Counted from the stretch's first letter, positions 9,833-19,998 are shown. The stretch is DNA of 64,000 nt from RGIG4097 sp964550635 (GCA_964550635.1 CAZJZV010000003.1:1-64000), one strand, 5' to 3'. Notes: a model not told the origin generated them from the letters alone. Made by a program: numbers and translations.

Positions 9833-12800
9833 TTAGTTTTTAGGTTTTGATTCGCTCGTCCCGTCAAACATCACGAATCTAAAGTCTTGCGTGCCTGCCG
9901 CGAGCGGTAGCAATTCGCCTTGACGTTTGAGTTTTTCGGTCTTTTGCGGGTCGCTTGTTTCGGCGTTTTTGAGAACGCCTATATTGATATTGTATTGTTG
10001 CATTTGTTCGGACGTACAATGGCGCGTATCGAGCACGGAGTAGTTTTTGCCGCCGCCGTAGAACGCTATCCCGCCGTGTACGTAGGTCGTATCGTTGTAG
10101 TTGTAGAGAATGTGCTCATACCCCGACAACGCCTTCACCGCGCTTATCATCTCGCCCACGTCCAAGGACAAGAACGCAAGGTTTTGTTGGGATGAGTTTA
10201 TGTTCGTTTCGATGAGCGTCGAACTGTCCACCGAACTCAAATCCTTCCAGTTGTCAAGGACGACGTCCCCAACCATATGCAATACGGCGGGGTAGCTCGT
10301 GCCCGCAAGCCCCGTCCAACCGTTGAGATTGAAAGACGATCCGCCGTCGAGCATAACCCCCGAGAAGTGACTTTCCATACCGATTGCGAACAGTCCGCTT
10401 GTGGATAGCGTGCTATCTTTCAGTGTGACGTCGGTGAGAACGTGGTTATTCACGAAATATTCGTCGTTGATATAGTCGTCGCAAGCGGACGAGTTGTAGG
10501 CGGTATACTCATTGCCGTTGCCGTCGTAGAAGGACGGGGAAGTGGTTTCGGGGTTATCGCCCACGAGTTTTCCGCGCTTTATGCGGTTCGTGCCCGTCTT
10601 CAAGATGAACTCTCTCGCGTTTTGCAGACGGCATCCGTCTATCGTTACGTAGATTTTTTCTTGCTCTACGTTCACCGCGCCGTTCAGGTCTATTCCATAT
10701 TTCCCGTGCGCGCGCACGACCGTCCTACCGTTCTTGATACGACAATTCTTGATGGTAGCGTCGTTCATCAGTTCAAGGGTAGTGCCGGTATTGTTGAGCA
10801 GATTGAGTTCGATGCGGTCGTCGTTATATAGGGATTCGTCGTTGCATCCCGCAAGCACCACGTTGTCAAGGGTGATGCCTTTCTTGCGGATAAGGAAGCA
10901 TACGTTGTCCTGTCCCTTGACGGACGCGACGTCCACACCGCCTACGCTCGCCGCCACGAAGTTCAAAGGTCCTCTGAACACCGCGTAATCGCGCAGATTG
11001 CCCGTCGAGTCGAACATATGGGTGATATATTCCGCATTGATGACGTGTCCGTTGCCGTATGCGTTTGCGTTGAATTCGTAGCAGTAGCGGAGTTTCGCCA
11101 TTGACTTTGCGTTGTCGCCGTACACGTTATAGTAGTATTGACTGTCGAAAGTGGTGTCCATTTCCTTAGTGGAAGAAAGGAGTTTCGAGCGCATAGTTGC
11201 GTCGTTATATTTTGCTTTTCCGTTTTCGTCGAAGAGATTTTCGCCGAGATACACGTCGTTTTCAAGGACTATTTGTTCTCCGTTATCGCTTGCGCGCATA
11301 AGCCCCGCGTAGTCGGACACGTACACGCCGTCAACCGCGTTGAAAGTGATGGTGGCGGGTTTGACGTTGAAACGCTCACCGTATTTCCAACTTGCCGAAA
11401 TCGTGACGAGTCCGTTCCCCTTGACGATAAATTCGATGCCCGTAGGTTTCGCGATTACGCTTGCCAAACTTTCGTTGTCCGAGCGGAAGATAAGGTCGTC
11501 GAAAGAATTGATTTCTTCCACCGCCTTGTCGCCGTTGAGTACGCTGTTATAAAGCTTTGCTTTATAGTTTGCTTCCACCGCATTACCGCTTCCGTCGTAT
11601 CTGCGGTTTGCAATCGCGAGAGCGCCCAGTCCGTAGGTCGTGATAGACTCCTTGAACATCAACGACGTGTAGGGTTTCGTGACGATGAGCGTCCTTGTTA
11701 TCACACCGCTTGCGACGACGGTATCTCCGTCGAGTTTGTTCCAATTTATGCGGAGAGTGGTTTTGCCTGATTTCAATGCGCTCAAGGTGCAAACGTCCGC
11801 ATTTTGTTCGTCAATCCCCGCAATAGTCGTATCGTCGACGCTCCAATCGTAAGTCAGATTATCGTCGGGCTCACAGGACACGGTAAATTCCGTTTCCTTG
11901 TTTTCGAGAGCGACGAGGTCCGCTTTTCCGTCGAGATTGCCGAATGAGTTGACCGCAAAATCGTACTGCGAGAAAGCGACTTTGAAGAAGTATTTAGTGC
12001 TTTCCCCAATCGACACGCTCCAAAGCACCGACTTTTCTTCGGTTACGGCGTCGTCGAGAGTGACGTCGATTGCGTATGCGCTGTCCCCGACGTCAGTGAG
12101 TTTTTTGACGGAGTAAGAGCAAGTAGTGATACCGCTTGAAAGGGTGATATTTTCCGCCAACGTACTTTTTGCGTCGACGTACAGGGTGAATGATTTAGTA
12201 TTTAGCGGTGCGCGCAAAGTATGTGCGTCTGCAGAAATCGTCGCACCTTCGTTTCCGTTGACGGAAACCGCGTACGGATTTTCGACGGACAGTTCAATCG
12301 TCTTGACGTCCACGTCCCCGAATGCGTTGACAACGCTCATAGTGAGAGTGGTATTCGTTTCAAAATAGGCGGACGTTTTTCCGCTGACGGAATTGAGTTT
12401 GACCGCGTTTTCGTTTGTGACCGCGTATTTAGGACGGATATTCGTCACCGTTTGCGGATAGTATTCTCCGCCAAGCACAAAACTTCCGACCGAGAGCGTT
12501 GCGGAATACACGTTATTTCCCTTATCCGTCAGGGCGATTTTCTCACCCGAAGCGTCCTTTATCACAGGGGAGTAACTGATGACGCCGCTTGACGCTACGT
12601 TGAAAATCACGCTATCCGCATAACCGCCGTCGTCGCTGGTGTAGGTAAGTTTTGCAACCCCCACGTCGTTGAGTGCGAAAGAGCCGTCCTCGTTTTTGCT
12701 GACAATATCCGTTGCTTCCCCGGTATTTGCGTCGGTGATTGACAGGGAGAAGTTTCTGTTTTTAGCCTTATAGGGCAGGACTTCAACGCCGAGGTCGCTT

Positions 12801-12985
12801 TCATACAACGGGGAGGCGTAGTTTGCAATATCGAATGAGAAAACGCCGTCGTCTCCTTTATTCGTGATTGAAATACCGCTTGCGGGAATGGCGGCGGATA
12901 CGACCGATGCGCTCGTTATTGCGAAGAGTGCAATCAGAAACAGAAGGGGTAAAATTACCATAAGTGCGGTCACCGTCTTTTTCAT
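9833..12985 (-). CDS. Large secreted protein, Ig-like region plus beta-helix-like region
   Basis: 1050 residues with a clear signal peptide (MKKTVTALMV, hydrophobic core, cleavage expected near ASVVSAA, about residue 32). The first half contains Ig-like or BIG2-like sequence: VALENKETEFTVSCEPDDN and LSALKSGKTTLRINW are typical strand patterns. The second half (about 600-950) has repeated short strands with isoleucine, asparagine and valine (ATIKNCRIKNGRT, VTIDGCRLQNAR), as in parallel beta-helix proteins. No anchor is seen at the C terminus. The ATG lies one base after the permease stop, with CGGAGGAC inside the permease end, so it is translationally coupled to the ABC exporter; 46 bases separate it from the giant lipoprotein. 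Function is unknown; a cell-surface or polysaccharide-facing role is inferred. Confidence 0.8.
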   Translation of the reverse strand: MKKTVTALMVILPLLFLIALFAITSASVVSAAIPASGISITNKGDDGVFSFDIANYASPLYESDLGVEVLPYKAKNRNFSLSITDANTGEATDIVSKNEDGSFALNDVGVAKLTYTSDDGGYADSVIFNVASSGVISYSPVIKDASGEKIALTDKGNNVYSATLSVGSFVLGGEYYPQTVTNIRPKYAVTNENAVKLNSVSGKTSAYFETNTTLTMSVVNAFGDVDVKTIELSVENPYAVSVNGNEGATISADAHTLRAPLNTKSFTLYVDAKSTLAENITLSSGITTCSYSVKKLTDVGDSAYAIDVTLDDAVTEEKSVLWSVSIGESTKYFFKVAFSQYDFAVNSFGNLDGKADLVALENKETEFTVSCEPDDNLTYDWSVDDTTIAGIDEQNADVCTLSALKSGKTTLRINWNKLDGDTVVASGVITRTLIVTKPYTSLMFKESITTYGLGALAIANRRYDGSGNAVEANYKAKLYNSVLNGDKAVEEINSFDDLIFRSDNESLASVIAKPTGIEFIVKGNGLVTISASWKYGERFNVKPATITFNAVDGVYVSDYAGLMRASDNGEQIVLENDVYLGENLFDENGKAKYNDATMRSKLLSSTKEMDTTFDSQYYYNVYGDNAKSMAKLRYCYEFNANAYGNGHVINAEYITHMFDSTGNLRDYAVFRGPLNFVAASVGGVDVASVKGQDNVCFLIRKKGITLDNVVLAGCNDESLYNDDRIELNLLNNTGTTLELMNDATIKNCRIKNGRTVVRAHGKYGIDLNGAVNVEQEKIYVTIDGCRLQNAREFILKTGTNRIKRGKLVGDNPETTSPSFYDGNGNEYTAYNSSACDDYINDEYFVNNHVLTDVTLKDSTLSTSGLFAIGMESHFSGVMLDGGSSFNLNGWTGLAGTSYPAVLHMVGDVVLDNWKDLSSVDSSTLIETNINSSQQNLAFLSLDVGEMISAVKALSGYEHILYNYNDTTYVHGGIAFYGGGKNYSVLDTRHCTSEQMQQYNINIGVLKNAETSDPQKTEKLKRQGELLPLAAGTQDFRFVMFDGTSESKPKN

Positions 12986-12986
12986 A

Positions 12987-14672
12987 TCAGTCCTCCGAGT
13001 CGAGATTTGCGTAGGTTTTCTTCAGGTTTGCGAAGAAGTAACCCACCGCACAACAAAGCAGTCCGAAAGGCACGCATAAAGCAATAGCGTAACTTGACGC
13101 TTTGTCCGCCACTTGCACCTGCTCTCCGCCGAAAAGGGGAGCGAATGCGGTGAATAGCAGAGCGAATCCAATCACGAAACTCGTCGCCAAACCGAGAAGA
13201 ATGACGACGGATACGGTTGAATTGTTTTCTTTGATTTCTCCGTCTTGCGCGCGCGAGAAATGGGGGTGGCGCAAGTCGAGCTTGGTTGCGGTTATTATCT
13301 GCGCAACCGCATAAAACGATGCCGCAAGGAAGGTGAGAGTCGCTTTAACTCCGCTTTCTATGCCGGTAGCGTAAAGGACGATACACGCAATAAGCGCACT
13401 GACCTCCGCCACTATCGCGCAGAAAGTGATTTTCGCGCCGAGAATTTTCGCGGGGGAGAAAGGCAGAGTCTTTTGAGTCATACACATATATCCGTCGCGA
13501 GAAATATTCGTCGAGCAGAAAGTGTTTGTGAGCATCGAGTAGAGAATGACGATGAAAGTGCAAATCTCAAAGGACAAATTCGCATTTCCGAGAAGTCCCG
13601 CCACCATACTTTCCGCCATTTGCGCGGAGTAATACGCCATGACGGGCATGACCGCCGCGGTCGTGAGATACATATATGCGTAGGACGGAGTGCGGAGCAC
13701 GAGCAAAAATTCCTTGTCGAGCAACGCGCCGAAACGGGATAGTTTGACGAATTTTTCCTTTTGTTTGGGTGCGTGCGGGACGTGAATAGACAGGTTGGAG
13801 TGCGAAACGCGTATGAATATTGCATGCACGACCAAAAGGCATATCGCAAGTGCGCCCACTGAAATTCCGATGAGAATGCCGATGTTTTTCCCTATATCCC
13901 TGCCGAGCATGAGAGATGCAAACAAATTGGCGGGGTAGTTGAATTTTGTGAAGTTGATGATGCCGTTCATCACGTTTTCATTGAATAGCGATGAGATTTT
14001 GCCCGTCGCAAACAGACTTTGCGCCACGTCGAAAACGAAAGAATACCCCCAACAAAACAGGGCGGTGAGTGCGGTCATCGTCGCGAACGCAAGGATATAG
14101 TGTGAGTTGACGAGCCGTTTGAGATAGTAGAAGGGCAGGACGATAATGGATGCAATTCCGAGCGGAATTATGGGTATGAAAATCGCAACCAAAAACGTGC
14201 CTATAATGCGGGGTACCGTCACGACGTCCGCCACAATCAAAAACGTGAAGTTGAGAGTGGGTACGCAGATGAGAGCAAGCAAAACTTGCTTGAAAAACAC
14301 CGCGGTCAGTTTTGAAAGGAAGATTTCCGTCCCCGAAAAGGGCATAGTGATGAGAATGTTCAGGTCGCTGTTTTCAAACAACTCGTGACTGAGAGAAGAC
14401 ACCGCACTCAAAACGAAAATTATCATCAACATAAAGTAGCCAAGGGACATAATTTCATACTGACGCGCCTGAATATCCAACACGCGATTTATCTTTATGG
14501 CGGTGTAGGTGTCGATAAACTTCGATGCGACGAAAACGAAAATCGCAACCATAGCGCCGATGAGCGCAATAGTCAAAAATGCTCTCGCAAGGACGGGCGC
14601 AATCTTATTTCGAGAGCGCGCGGGCAATGCGTCGAGCATTTGTTTTTTCAGAAGAAGTGCGTATTTAGTCAT
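12987..14672 (-). CDS. ABC exporter permease
   Basis: 561 residues, with about 12 hydrophobic segments in two blocks (about 30-290 and 345-550), which fits an ABC-2-like exporter permease of the large Bacillota type. The first block begins after a basic N-terminal arm (MTKYALLLKKQML). Its start overlaps the ATPase gene end by 8 bases and its stop is one base before the next ATG, so the pair is a clear ATPase-permease unit. There is no substrate signature in the sequence. Its position directly before two big secreted proteins suggests either that it helps place them or that it exports a cell-envelope component with which they work. Confidence 0.85.
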   Translation of the reverse strand: MTKYALLLKKQMLDALPARSRNKIAPVLARAFLTIALIGAMVAIFVFVASKFIDTYTAIKINRVLDIQARQYEIMSLGYFMLMIIFVLSAVSSLSHELFENSDLNILITMPFSGTEIFLSKLTAVFFKQVLLALICVPTLNFTFLIVADVVTVPRIIGTFLVAIFIPIIPLGIASIIVLPFYYLKRLVNSHYILAFATMTALTALFCWGYSFVFDVAQSLFATGKISSLFNENVMNGIINFTKFNYPANLFASLMLGRDIGKNIGILIGISVGALAICLLVVHAIFIRVSHSNLSIHVPHAPKQKEKFVKLSRFGALLDKEFLLVLRTPSYAYMYLTTAAVMPVMAYYSAQMAESMVAGLLGNANLSFEICTFIVILYSMLTNTFCSTNISRDGYMCMTQKTLPFSPAKILGAKITFCAIVAEVSALIACIVLYATGIESGVKATLTFLAASFYAVAQIITATKLDLRHPHFSRAQDGEIKENNSTVSVVILLGLATSFVIGFALLFTAFAPLFGGEQVQVADKASSYAIALCVPFGLLCCAVGYFFANLKKTYANLDSED

Positions 14673-15432
14673 TCTCGTTATCCTTTCTTGCGCGAGTTAG
14701 GAAGTATTCTTCGAGATTGACGTCGGGGTGGTCGTGCGCAAAGTCGTCGAAATAGAAGTCGTCCGTTTTCACTCCGTCCTGAATGATGACCGCGCGGTCG
14801 CATAGTTTTTGCACGGAGTTTATGTTGTGGGACGAGAAAAGGATACAATTTCCTTCGGATGCATATTCTTTCATAAATTCGCACACTCTTGCATTCGTAG
14901 CGGGGTCCAATCCGATCATAGGTTCATCGAGAATCCATAACGCAGGATTGTGGATAAGACTCCCCATCATACAAATTTTTTGGCGCATACCGTGGGAGTA
15001 GTCGTTGATTGTGTCGAGAAGTCTGTCCCCAAGCCCGAAAACTTCTTCGAGTTTTTGAAGTCGAGAACGCCTGTCCACAACGCTCACGCCGTATGCGTTC
15101 GCCATAAAATTGATATATTGAATGCCCGTGAGTTTGACGAAAACGTCGTGCTTGTCGCTCACGTAGCCGAAAGTGCGTTTTGCCTTGACGGGTTCTTTCG
15201 CAATGTCGAAACCGTTGATTGTGATACTTCCGCTTGAATAGGGCAGTATGCCCGTGACGCATTTGAGAGTGGTGGATTTCCCCGCGCCGTTGTGACCGAG
15301 AAGTCCTACGATTTCACCGGGGTAACAAGATATGCTCAAATCGTCCACTGCTTTTCTTTTTGCAGACGGATATTGCTTGCAAAGATTTTCAATAATTAAA
15401 GACGGCTTTTCGTCGGAGTGTTGATTTTTCAT
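14665..15432 (-). CDS. ABC transporter ATP-binding protein
   Basis: 255 residues, the usual length for a stand-alone ABC ATPase of the CcmA/NatA type. Walker A is GHNGAGKST at residues 46-54, the signature is the slightly unusual YSHGMRQK near 150, and Walker B is LWILDEP near 163, followed by MIGLDP and the switch region LFSSHNI. It powers the permease encoded by the overlapping next gene. The start has only a weak AAAGAGAA ribosome site in front. This is the first gene of the four-gene minus-strand operon ending at 3466. Confidence 0.93.
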   Translation of the reverse strand: MKNQHSDEKPSLIIENLCKQYPSAKRKAVDDLSISCYPGEIVGLLGHNGAGKSTTLKCVTGILPYSSGSITINGFDIAKEPVKAKRTFGYVSDKHDVFVKLTGIQYINFMANAYGVSVVDRRSRLQKLEEVFGLGDRLLDTINDYSHGMRQKICMMGSLIHNPALWILDEPMIGLDPATNARVCEFMKEYASEGNCILFSSHNINSVQKLCDRAVIIQDGVKTDDFYFDDFAHDHPDVNLEEYFLTRARKDNEND

Positions 15433-15744
15433 TTTTTTCTCTTTGGTTATGCATATTATGCGCCGTCGCGCACCAATTTATAAATCTCCCCATACATGCC
15501 GTCGCACAGTGTATTAAATATATCATATATATTATTTATGGCAGAAATGTTACATTTTGTTACATATGGGCGCGGTCGGGGGGGTTATACTTAAAATAAC
15601 GCTATACTTATGGTTGAATTTTCCGTCCGACCGACGAAAAAACGGGTTTTCAAGAATTTTCTTGAAAGTCGTGAAAAAAATGAAAAATCATGAAAAATCA
15701 TGAAAATACGCGGATAATAAATTGAAAACGAGTAGGAGATTTAT
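15433..15744. other. Intergenic region between divergent operons
   Basis: This 312-base stretch holds the control regions of the ABC/surface operon (minus) and the O-antigen-ligase-like gene (plus). Visible elements are an AT-rich block at about 15507-15540 (candidate minus-strand -10 sequences), TATACT near 15603, an inverted repeat TTTCAAGAA/TTCTTGAAA at 15648-15667, and a purine-rich stretch with repeated GAAAAATCAT units at about 15675-15707. I cannot assign a -35/-10 pair with confidence. No gene is seen. Confidence 0.5.
15648..15667. promoter_or_regulatory. Inverted repeat, candidate operator
   Basis: TTTCAAGAA and TTCTTGAAA flank a two-base centre. It lies about 78 bases before the next start codon and is not followed by a T run, so a protein-binding site is more likely than a terminator. 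The binding protein is unknown. Confidence 0.4.
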
Positions 15745-17232
15745 ATGACAAGAGCAAAGGAAATCTATTTGAATTTTGAAAAGAAGGCAAGGGAGTTTTT
15801 ATACACCGACGCTTATATCTTGTTGGTGCTTGCAATCGTGCTTATCGCATGGCTTGCGCAAAATTCCACCTTTGGCTTCGTTGCGCTCATTCTCGTGTCT
15901 TGCGTTGCGCTTGTCGTATCCGACGATATAATCCCGCTCACCGTCAACATTTTCGGCGCGCCCCTTATGATTTTCGACGATAGCGTTTCGTCCTTTGTCT
16001 ATCTTTGGCCGACGTTTATACCCCTCGTGCTTGCGATAGCGGTTTTCGTCGTGCGCAACGTGAAAAACAAAATCGCACGCAAAAAATTCGTTATGGGCAA
16101 AATGTTCTTCCCCCAAATCTGCGTGAGTATCGCCCTGCTTTTAGGCGGTGCGGAAATTGTCGAAAAGAGCAACTATCTCGACGCACTTCCCATATGTATA
16201 GCACTTGGAATCGGTGTTCTATTCGTCTATTTGCTCTATTGCAACTTCGCCAAAACCGAGAATAATATCGACGTATACGCCTACTTTGCAAAGGTGCTTA
16301 TGTTCATCGGAGTGGCGGTGGGCATCGAACTTGTCGCACTCATCGTCCGCACCGGAGTGAGCCCTAGCGGTTGGAGCGCGTACGGCGGTTGGAATACCGG
16401 TTGGGGCAACCGCAATAACGTCGCAACTTTCCTTTTGATGTGCGCACCTATGGGGATATATCTTTCCACCAAAAGACGTTTCCCGATAGTATATATTTTG
16501 ATTTCCACGTTTGAATACGCTTGCCTTATTATGACCTTGTCCCGCGGTGGAATTTTGTTCGGCGCAATAGCGGGGATTTTCGCTCTCGTTTTCAGCATCG
16601 TCAAGGCAAACGATAGGAAAAAACAAATCATCTCGTGGGCGGTCGTTGTCGTTGCGGTAGGCATCATACTTGTCGTTTTCAAGGACTTGACCGCGGGCGT
16701 CGTCGAGAGCATACTCAACAGAGTGAACGTGGAAGGGGACTATACGTCGGGCAGGTTTGACCTGTATAGAGAAGCGTGGGAACTCTTCAAACAATATCCC
16801 GTCGTCGGCGGCGGTATGGGACACGTCGGCACGAACGCAGGTATGAAAAACGATATGGGACTATATTGGTTCCACTCCACGCTTTTCCAAATTCTCGGTT
16901 GTATGGGACTTGTCGGCATGCTTGCCTACGGCTACTACTACGCCACGAAAATCTACCTTCTCATCAAAAAACGCAAAAGCACTTTTGCACTGTTCATCCT
17001 TGCGATATGGATAGGATTTGAAGGTTACTCCATGATAGATACCGGCACGATGACTCCCTTCCCCAACATGATGCTCATCATGATCACCACCTACATGCTG
17101 GAAATCACCGAAGTCGGCAAATCCGAATGCCCCATAGTCGGCATGACCGAAGACACCTACAAAAACGCAATCTACCGCCGCGAACTCCCCGCAGAAAACA
17201 CCCTCCGCATAGATCCGCATAGGGTTGACTAA
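15745..17232 (+). CDS. O-antigen ligase-like membrane protein (Wzy_C family)
   Basis: 495 residues with about 11-12 membrane segments. A large loop at about 205-235 reads SPSGWSAYGGWNTGWGNRNN and precedes further helices; together with FKQYPVVGGGMGHVG (about 350-365) in the later exposed loop this is the layout of the O-antigen ligase/Wzy_C family (PF04932), which joins or polymerises lipid-linked glycans outside the membrane. In a Gram-positive setting members act in teichuronic acid, exopolysaccharide or teichoic acid glycosylation. TAGGAGA precedes the ATG by 6 bases. No other polysaccharide genes adjoin, so the glycan is unknown. Confidence 0.8.
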   Translation: MTRAKEIYLNFEKKAREFLYTDAYILLVLAIVLIAWLAQNSTFGFVALILVSCVALVVSDDIIPLTVNIFGAPLMIFDDSVSSFVYLWPTFIPLVLAIAVFVVRNVKNKIARKKFVMGKMFFPQICVSIALLLGGAEIVEKSNYLDALPICIALGIGVLFVYLLYCNFAKTENNIDVYAYFAKVLMFIGVAVGIELVALIVRTGVSPSGWSAYGGWNTGWGNRNNVATFLLMCAPMGIYLSTKRRFPIVYILISTFEYACLIMTLSRGGILFGAIAGIFALVFSIVKANDRKKQIISWAVVVVAVGIILVVFKDLTAGVVESILNRVNVEGDYTSGRFDLYREAWELFKQYPVVGGGMGHVGTNAGMKNDMGLYWFHSTLFQILGCMGLVGMLAYGYYYATKIYLLIKKRKSTFALFILAIWIGFEGYSMIDTGTMTPFPNMMLIMITTYMLEITEVGKSECPIVGMTEDTYKNAIYRRELPAENTLRIDPHRVD

Positions 17233-17282
17233 TTGCCATAGAAAAGCATATAATTGGCTTGAAATTGTGTTTGGGGAACAAC

Positions 17283-19853
17283 ATGTTTACTGTAAATAAC
17301 GTAACAAAAATTTATAAAAGCAAAAAACGCAACGATTGTCTTGCTCTTGACGGGATATCATTTCAACTACCTGAAAAAGGGCTTGTTTTTATAATCGGAA
17401 AAAGCGGGAGTGGAAAGTCAACGTTACTAAATTTACTTGGCGGGTTAGATTGCCCCACCTCAGGGGAAATACGTCTTTGCGGAGAATCCATAACACAATT
17501 CAGTGAAAAACAGAGGGTTGCCTATCGACGCTCCGAAATAGGTTTTATTTTTCAAGACTTTCATCTCTTGGACAACTTGACCGTGGAAGAAAATATTAGG
17601 CTATCCCTAGAACTTGAACGCACTAACAACTTGAATTTAATAAATGACATTTTGGGGAAAGTTGATCTATATGGATACAATAATCGTTATCCCAAAGAGC
17701 TATCCGGAGGAGAAAAGCAGAGGGTTGCCATTGCTCGTGCTCTAGTCAAAAATCCCACTGTAATACTTGCGGACGAGCCAACGGGGAATCTTGACAGCAA
17801 CACCACAAAACAAGTCATGGATTTGATAAAAACCATCTCAAAAGAAAAGCTCGTCATAATAGTGTCGCATAATCTATATGATGCATACGACTATGCAGAC
17901 AGAATTATTGAGTTGGCGAGCGGCAAGATTTTGAACGATTTACAACGCAATCCCGACTACAAAGACGAGGTGCAAGTGGTAGAAGACAAACTAGTGTTGC
18001 CAATGCATAAGAAGCTTGGCGACGCCGAGCTTGACACAATCCTCAACGAGTGCAAATCGGGCAACGTCACAAGTATAACACAAAATGCGGATAAATTCAT
18101 CAAATCGCAAAACGAGCAGATTATCAATGCAAAACTGAATGTTAAAGATACAAATCTGTCGCTAAGAAGCACTTTTAACTTCTCGTTTCTTTTTGCTAAA
18201 AAACGGATATTTAGTTTTGTGTTTTCTGCTATTCTTGCAAGTTTGTTGATCGTTGTGCTTGCCATATCGCAATCCATTTCAAATTTTGATAGTGTAAAAG
18301 CCATGAACGAAGAATTGTCAAAAAGTAGAGCGGTATATTGTATCAGAAAAGACCTCGACGCCTCCTTTGGAGAAACCGCACTCAAAGAAATTACGGATGA
18401 GGAGATAACGCTTTTTGAAGATTGCGGCGCAGACGTTTATAAACTCTACAACGACTCGTTCCCATTTTATGAGGACTACACTCACGGTGTCGCTAAAAAT
18501 GAAATATCAACACTCGGGACAAAAAGCATATATACAAAAATAACCTTTGGCACCCTACAAACGACAGAAGAATATGCAAAAAAAATATTAAATTTAGATA
18601 CCCTTGAAATTTTCACCGGCGTTGATGGCAACCAAATTGAATATAAACCCGACGGCATTTACGTAACCGATTATATTGCCGACTGCATGCTCTATTACGG
18701 ATGCATCCACTCTTATCAGGACGTATTGGGGGCAAAAACGCAAGGTGCTTGGCTCTATGCGTACGTCAATGGAATTATCAAAACAAATTATACCACTCGC
18801 TTTAAGGATATTCTGGATAATTTAAACCACATAGATTTCAACAATCCGACGGAGGAATTTCTCGAATTTTACGATTACATATCTCAAGTGCTTGCGGTTG
18901 GATATACCTTTGAAAAAGACTATAAGTCCGCATTTGCAGAGGGAAATTCTGCAAAATCTTGGGCATGGGTTTTCAACCTTGATATAGATGGTTATGATGC
19001 GTCGGAAGACGTTAGACACGTATCCGTCGTGTCTTATTTCAACGAAACTCTAGGTGAAAAAGAAATCGCAATGGATTTTGAATTGTACAACAAAATCTTT
19101 GATAAACGTTACACCTTGACAGACGTCAATGAGGGGAAATTTGTTCCTCACACCGTTCAATATACAATGAGGAATGAATATGGCAAGCTTTTGTACAAAG
19201 ACAACCTCACAATCGCAAAACTTGGCAAATATAGTGGATCCCCGATAAGAGTTTCAGATAGCGTGTTTAAAAACACGAAATATGCCGTTCTGCATCCGTT
19301 TACATTATACGTGGACACACCGGACTTGTCTTCGTGCATACAAGTTGCCGATGAAAACGACTTTACTTCAAATTCCGTCCGGTTACAATCTCTGAAAACA
19401 ATGACAAAAGCCGTTTCTGTTTTCAATGAATTTTTTGAGTTTATTGCGCTCATATTAATTATCTCGTGTGTATTTATTTTGATTAGTTTCGGCGTGAAAA
19501 ACGTAAAAAGCAACATCTATGAAATAGGCGTTCTAAAGGCATTGGGAACAAAATCTGACAATCTTATGCTGACTTTCTTATTGCATACTGCATTTATTTC
19601 AATTATGATAATAGCATTTGTTTTTGTCGGCTATTACTCCCTTTCATTTATTGCAAACGACATTTTGATAGACTCTATTAAACAACTTGCAAAAAACCAA
19701 ATAATCAATGAAATCAAGTTTATTTCATTCGATATAAACCTGTTTTTAATAGACTCGCTCATCGCCCTTGCAACGTCGATGCTTGCAACGATAATACCCA
19801 TAGCAATGCTAAAAAAGATAGAGCCTATATCCATAATAAAAGCAAAAGAATAG
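17283..19853 (+). CDS. MacB-like ABC transporter, fused ATPase and FtsX-type permease
   Basis: 856 residues from the ATG at 17283, which has GGGGA at the right distance; an upstream in-frame TTG at 17259 lacks a site. The ATPase half (1-230) has Walker A GKSGSGKST at 39-47, signature LSGGEKQR at about 140-147 and Walker B VILADEPTGNLD at about 160-171, the wording of the LolD/MacB class. A membrane helix at about 304-330 is followed by a 390-residue extracytoplasmic domain and three C-terminal helices (about 720-850), the FtsX fold. This class usually moves or senses peptides and lipids at the cell surface rather than ions. Its codon use is visibly AT-richer than its neighbours, suggesting separate origin. 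It starts 50 bases after the ligase-like gene. Confidence 0.88.
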   Translation: MFTVNNVTKIYKSKKRNDCLALDGISFQLPEKGLVFIIGKSGSGKSTLLNLLGGLDCPTSGEIRLCGESITQFSEKQRVAYRRSEIGFIFQDFHLLDNLTVEENIRLSLELERTNNLNLINDILGKVDLYGYNNRYPKELSGGEKQRVAIARALVKNPTVILADEPTGNLDSNTTKQVMDLIKTISKEKLVIIVSHNLYDAYDYADRIIELASGKILNDLQRNPDYKDEVQVVEDKLVLPMHKKLGDAELDTILNECKSGNVTSITQNADKFIKSQNEQIINAKLNVKDTNLSLRSTFNFSFLFAKKRIFSFVFSAILASLLIVVLAISQSISNFDSVKAMNEELSKSRAVYCIRKDLDASFGETALKEITDEEITLFEDCGADVYKLYNDSFPFYEDYTHGVAKNEISTLGTKSIYTKITFGTLQTTEEYAKKILNLDTLEIFTGVDGNQIEYKPDGIYVTDYIADCMLYYGCIHSYQDVLGAKTQGAWLYAYVNGIIKTNYTTRFKDILDNLNHIDFNNPTEEFLEFYDYISQVLAVGYTFEKDYKSAFAEGNSAKSWAWVFNLDIDGYDASEDVRHVSVVSYFNETLGEKEIAMDFELYNKIFDKRYTLTDVNEGKFVPHTVQYTMRNEYGKLLYKDNLTIAKLGKYSGSPIRVSDSVFKNTKYAVLHPFTLYVDTPDLSSCIQVADENDFTSNSVRLQSLKTMTKAVSVFNEFFEFIALILIISCVFILISFGVKNVKSNIYEIGVLKALGTKSDNLMLTFLLHTAFISIMIIAFVFVGYYSLSFIANDILIDSIKQLAKNQIINEIKFISFDINLFLIDSLIALATSMLATIIPIAMLKKIEPISIIKAKE

Positions 19854-19998
19854 TCGCCTTCCATGCACTTAAAGCATATATAATCTTTAATGTAGCGGAT
19901 GCGATGCTAACTGCAAAGAAGAGAAGGAACGAAAAATTACACGAAGATGCGTGGCTTTTGTGAAGTGCGGAGAATTTTTGAGTGGGGTAGGTTGGGGG

